Shown here in pieces: positions 61,513 to 64,000 of a stretch of 64,000 bases of DNA. The notes below the pieces were generated by a model that worked only from the letters and a program-made list of their open reading frames with translations, did not search any database and was not told the DNA's origin. A program made the position numbers and the translations under genes. This DNA comes from Nitrospirota bacterium (GTDB lineage: Bacteria > Nitrospirota > Thermodesulfovibrionia > Thermodesulfovibrionales > UBA9159): positions 1-64,000 of the forward strand of contig JAJYIF010000001.1 of assembly GCA_021790195.1 (NCBI GenBank). The letters run 5' to 3'. Position 1 is the first letter of the stretch, and each line of letters starts with the position of its first letter.

Positions 61513-62038
61513 AGTGAAGGTAAATGAAGAAGATCGTTAGAGACAAAGCAATCATCACCCCCTGAGCTATATAAATATGGACAAACTCAAAGAGCCCCTT
61601 CAGATAGCTCCCGACATAGGAGAGCACCACTATCCTCAAAATATTCGCCGTTTGAAGGATAAAGAAGCCGGCTGTTATCCAGATTATCTTCTTCTTCCAC
61701 TGCGACGGATAGGCCATTACCGCAACGGAATATATCATCACCGCCTCGATCCCGTTACAGGCCACACCGATGTCGAAGGACATTGCCGGCAGCCTTATAA
61801 CAGTGCCGTTAGTAATGCACGGGTGGTACAGCAGCCCGAGTATCCTGGAAGTAACAACCACAAGAAGATGCGTATACAAGGCGTTGACATCTATTATCTT
61901 CTGTATCGGCTTGAGCCACGAAAAAATGAAGAATGCGATTATCAGCGCCAGGTAAGTAATTACAAAGCGCCTGAGACTGATGTCCTTGGGCTTATTCTTC
62001 TTATCGGCGGGACCTTTCTTCTTTCTTCCGGATGCCAT
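61481..62038 (-). CDS. xrtH: exosortase H (XrtH)
   Basis: 185 aa from ATG 62038; the longer frame to 62149 lacks support. Integral-membrane transpeptidase of the exosortase/archaeosortase superfamily. The catalytic triad is visible: C94 in IGVACNGIEAVM, R135 in ANILRIVVLS, H154 in FEFVHIYIAQG. The lysine-rich N-terminus (GRKKKGPADKKNKPKD) precedes the first helix. Members recognise short C-terminal sorting tails on secreted proteins, for XrtH the IPTLxxWG type. No protein with such a tail is encoded here, so substrates lie elsewhere. Confidence 0.85.
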   Translation of the reverse strand: MASGRKKKGPADKKNKPKDISLRRFVITYLALIIAFFIFSWLKPIQKIIDVNALYTHLLVVVTSRILGLLYHPCITNGTVIRLPAMSFDIGVACNGIEAVMIYSVAVMAYPSQWKKKIIWITAGFFILQTANILRIVVLSYVGSYLKGLFEFVHIYIAQGVMIALSLTIFFIYLHYAKGAEADHN

Positions 62039-62253
62039 CTCAAGAATTATAACAGACCTGACGATCTCACTACAATCAGACGAATTACGCCACCCAAAAC
62101 GCAACCATATGAATAATAGCGACATTTCCAGTGGGGCGGATCCGGACACCAGGCAGACCCAAACGCCGTCAGATCCGCTTTGCTCTCTTCACCGCACGAC
62201 ACATCTTTGACATCTGCTGTGATATAATAATTCAGAATATATCTTACAGGCAG

Positions 62254-62391
62254 GTGATTTCATCGAGCAGGATAGGCGCACTTCTTGTCTCGATCATTTT
62301 TGTTTTCTCTCTTGCAGGAATGGCTCATTCTGTAGAGATGGAAGATCTTTTTCCTGAAGAGATCTCAAACAAACCCGAGAAACCCCTTTGA
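62254..62391 (+). CDS. small secreted peptide, unknown
   Basis: 45 codons from GTG 62254. A signal-peptide-like N-terminus (SSRIGALLVSIIFVFSLAGM, cleavage near AHS) and a short acidic tail (VEMEDLFPEEISNKPEKPL). Its stop overlaps the next gene's TTG by 4 bp. No sorting motif. Weak ribosome site. Could be a real leader or adapter peptide, or chance. Confidence 0.35.
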   Translation: MISSSRIGALLVSIIFVFSLAGMAHSVEMEDLFPEEISNKPEKPL

Positions 62392-63566
62392 CAAATATTG
62401 GTATTATGAAGCGCCTACACGAAGAAGTCACTTTTATCTATATGGAAAGACCGCTCGATGAGCCTTCCACAGAGGAACTGCTTCTTCGGAAAGTATCGAA
62501 AGAGACGTTCCATGCCGGAAATTCTCTTAAGACCGTCGTGTCGGAAGACCCCTGCACGGTTTCGGTCAAAATGATTCGGGAAGAGGTCGCAACCCCTCTT
62601 GCGGCCATTTCGCTTGACGACACAGTTTACTACTCGGACAATTGGCTTGAGCCTCTGAAAGAGGCCCTGAGAACCGGTATTGAACTTGCCTCTCCAGTTT
62701 GCGGTGATATCTTCAAGGTGGACGTGCCGTATTTTTCCCGCCTTACCTTCAACGATGCCGCGGCATTGATGACGAAAAACCATGCGGGAACCTACGTTCG
62801 AGATTCCAAAATCCCTCCCCTGACATACCTTCTGCGCACCGAGGCTCTCCTGAAGCTGCCGCCTGAAACAAAGCTCGGCGAAGTCCCCGTCTTTTTGAAA
62901 AACGCACTTGTGCCGTCGTCCCTTATTCATAGATTCGGCGACTATTTCGCATTCCGCAGAGAGGATATACTTCCTTTTGTCCCCCACGGACTGAGAAAGG
63001 TCCTCGACGTCGGCTGTGCAAAGGGCCTTATGGGTGAAATGATCAAAAGGGAGAGGGGATGCAGGGTTTTCGGTGCAGAAGTCAACAGGAAGGCCGCGCG
63101 TATCGCCATGGACAGACTTGACGAAGTCTTCTGTATTGATATTGAGAAGTCTGACCTTCCGTTTGACGGAGAGCTGGACGCCGTCATTTTTGCCGACATC
63201 ATAGAGCACCTGTTTGATCCGTGGAGCGTTCTTGAAAAAGCCCGAAAATGGCTGAAACCAGGAGGTATCGTTATTGCCTCTATTCCGAATACGGGACATT
63301 ACTCCGTCATTCTGGACCTGCTGAGAGGACGGTGGGATTACTTGCCTTTCGGACACCTCTGTATCTCGCACATCAGGTTCTTTACCAAAATATCCATAGA
63401 GGACATGTTCAGAAGGAGCGGTTATTCAATAGTAGAGATGAAGCCCCAGGATTTCCCCTTGCGCTTTAGAAAGCAGATTACGGCAATGTTGAGTAAGTTC
63501 GTCAAGATAGAGAACGTCGGCGACGATATCTTCAATCCGGGCTATTACGTTGTCGCAAAGAGATAG
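62388..63566 (+). CDS. SAM-dependent methyltransferase with uncharacterised N-terminal domain
   Basis: 392 aa. The C-terminal half is a class I methyltransferase (RKVLDVGCAKGLMGEMIKRE, VFGAEVNRKAARIAM, DAVIFADIIEHLFDPWSVLE, KPGGIVIASIPNTGHYSV). This form (DIIEHLFDPW plus IPNTGHY) is common in glycan and O-antigen clusters. The first 200 residues are separate; LAAISLDDTVYYSDNWLEPL loosely resembles a glycosyltransferase-2 remnant. TTG start; ATG 62406 is possible. Could modify a glycan produced by the neighbouring transferases. Confidence 0.8.
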   Translation: MTNIGIMKRLHEEVTFIYMERPLDEPSTEELLLRKVSKETFHAGNSLKTVVSEDPCTVSVKMIREEVATPLAAISLDDTVYYSDNWLEPLKEALRTGIELASPVCGDIFKVDVPYFSRLTFNDAAALMTKNHAGTYVRDSKIPPLTYLLRTEALLKLPPETKLGEVPVFLKNALVPSSLIHRFGDYFAFRREDILPFVPHGLRKVLDVGCAKGLMGEMIKRERGCRVFGAEVNRKAARIAMDRLDEVFCIDIEKSDLPFDGELDAVIFADIIEHLFDPWSVLEKARKWLKPGGIVIASIPNTGHYSVILDLLRGRWDYLPFGHLCISHIRFFTKISIEDMFRRSGYSIVEMKPQDFPLRFRKQITAMLSKFVKIENVGDDIFNPGYYVVAKR

Positions 63567-63572
63567 ACCGTT

Positions 63573-64000
63573 ATGGCATCCCGTCCCCTGAGGATAACTT
63601 ATCTTCTTGAAAGCACGGAACTCTGGGGCGGGAACAAGGTTGTGCTTGAACAGGCCGAGCTTCTCTCGGATGCGGGACATGAAGTTACGGTCCTCTCAAA
63701 GGACGCCGGACCGACCTGGTATCCCTTCAGGTTGAGAGTCGTTAAAGCGGCCCGTTTCGATGCTTCCACCATTCCTGATTCAGATATAGTCATAGGCACA
63801 TACTGGCCCACGGTAAGAGACGCGTATGAAGCGAAAAGAGGGATGGCAGCTCACCTGTGTCAGGGCTATGAAGGCGGCTTTAAAGAACTGTCCTCCTTTA
63901 AGACGGCTATCGATGAGGTCTACTCTTACAGGATCCCGAAACTAACGGTTTCTCCGCATATGAACAAGTTCCTTGAAGAGAGGTTCAATGCAAAGACCTA
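63573..64000 (+). CDS. glycosyltransferase (GT4-like), cut by the window end
   Basis: N-terminal 142 residues. MASRPLRITYLLESTELWGG followed by NKVVLEQAELLSDAGHEVTVL is the typical start of a GT-B family 4 enzyme, and later SPHMNKFLEERF precedes the donor domain, which lies beyond the window. Begins 6 bp after the methyltransferase stop on the same strand. Confidence 0.8.
   Translation, partial: MASRPLRITYLLESTELWGGNKVVLEQAELLSDAGHEVTVLSKDAGPTWYPFRLRVVKAARFDASTIPDSDIVIGTYWPTVRDAYEAKRGMAAHLCQGYEGGFKELSSFKTAIDEVYSYRIPKLTVSPHMNKFLEERFNAKT

Overview
The window looks like a chromosomal segment of a Gram-negative anaerobe. The evidence is lptD, two O-antigen-type ABC exporters, exosortase H, a tungsten-type aldehyde ferredoxin oxidoreductase (AOR) with its radical-SAM maturase, and a complex I operon without nuoEFG. 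The gene content fits Nitrospirota or Desulfobacterota-like lineages. That is an inference from content, not a phylogenetic result.

Layout. 1-2146 (minus): start of a type I-B (Cst/TNEAP) CRISPR-Cas operon, cas6 then cst1. The end of cst1 appears to run into the terminal repeats of an insertion sequence, and no CRISPR array is visible. 2278-8552: small secreted protein, W-cofactor radical-SAM maturase, MoaD-like protein, a 207-aa unknown, AOR, periplasmic beta-carbonic anhydrase, fdhD. 8567-14117 (minus): CIRCE-controlled hrcA-grpE-dnaK-dnaJ-rsmE. 14135-17621 (minus): tlyA, a helical-repeat protein, an ornithine decarboxylase and speE (polyamines). 17754-21182: acyl-CoA dehydrogenase remnant, then thiolase, 3-hydroxyacyl-CoA dehydrogenase and crotonase. 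21203-26210 (minus): defence island with an intact IS3-family element, a truncated AIPR gene, a DUF4928 gene and a Vsr-cytosine methyltransferase fusion. 26425-34495: cstA, an APS-kinase-like gene, lptD, folC and a TPR membrane protein. 34943-45660 (minus): nuoABCD-[cNMP-domain protein]-nuoHIJKLMN. 45882-50588 (plus): lepA, lepB, a small membrane protein, ribE, ribBA. 50764-64000: surface-glycan region with methyltransferases, glycosyltransferases (one broken), two ABC polysaccharide exporters, a large TPR membrane protein, and exosortase H with its partner.

How the parts fit. MoaD, AOR, the rSAM maturase and fdhD all concern Mo/W pterin enzymes and low-potential electron transfer. The 11-subunit complex I lacks the NADH module and could accept electrons from ferredoxin, which AOR would reduce. 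The thiolase/dehydrogenase/hydratase set handles short-chain acyl-CoA. The right-hand quarter builds and exports surface glycans and sorts envelope proteins.

Most unusual: the Vsr-Dcm fusion lacking all four canonical Vsr zinc ligands next to DUF4928 and AIPR; a one-base change that hides the C-terminal diglycine of the MoaD-like protein; a dispersed class of short word repeats that has entered the coding sequence of folC and the N-terminus of lptD; a cNMP-domain gene where a nuoEFG module would be expected; and signs of decay at the CRISPR locus.
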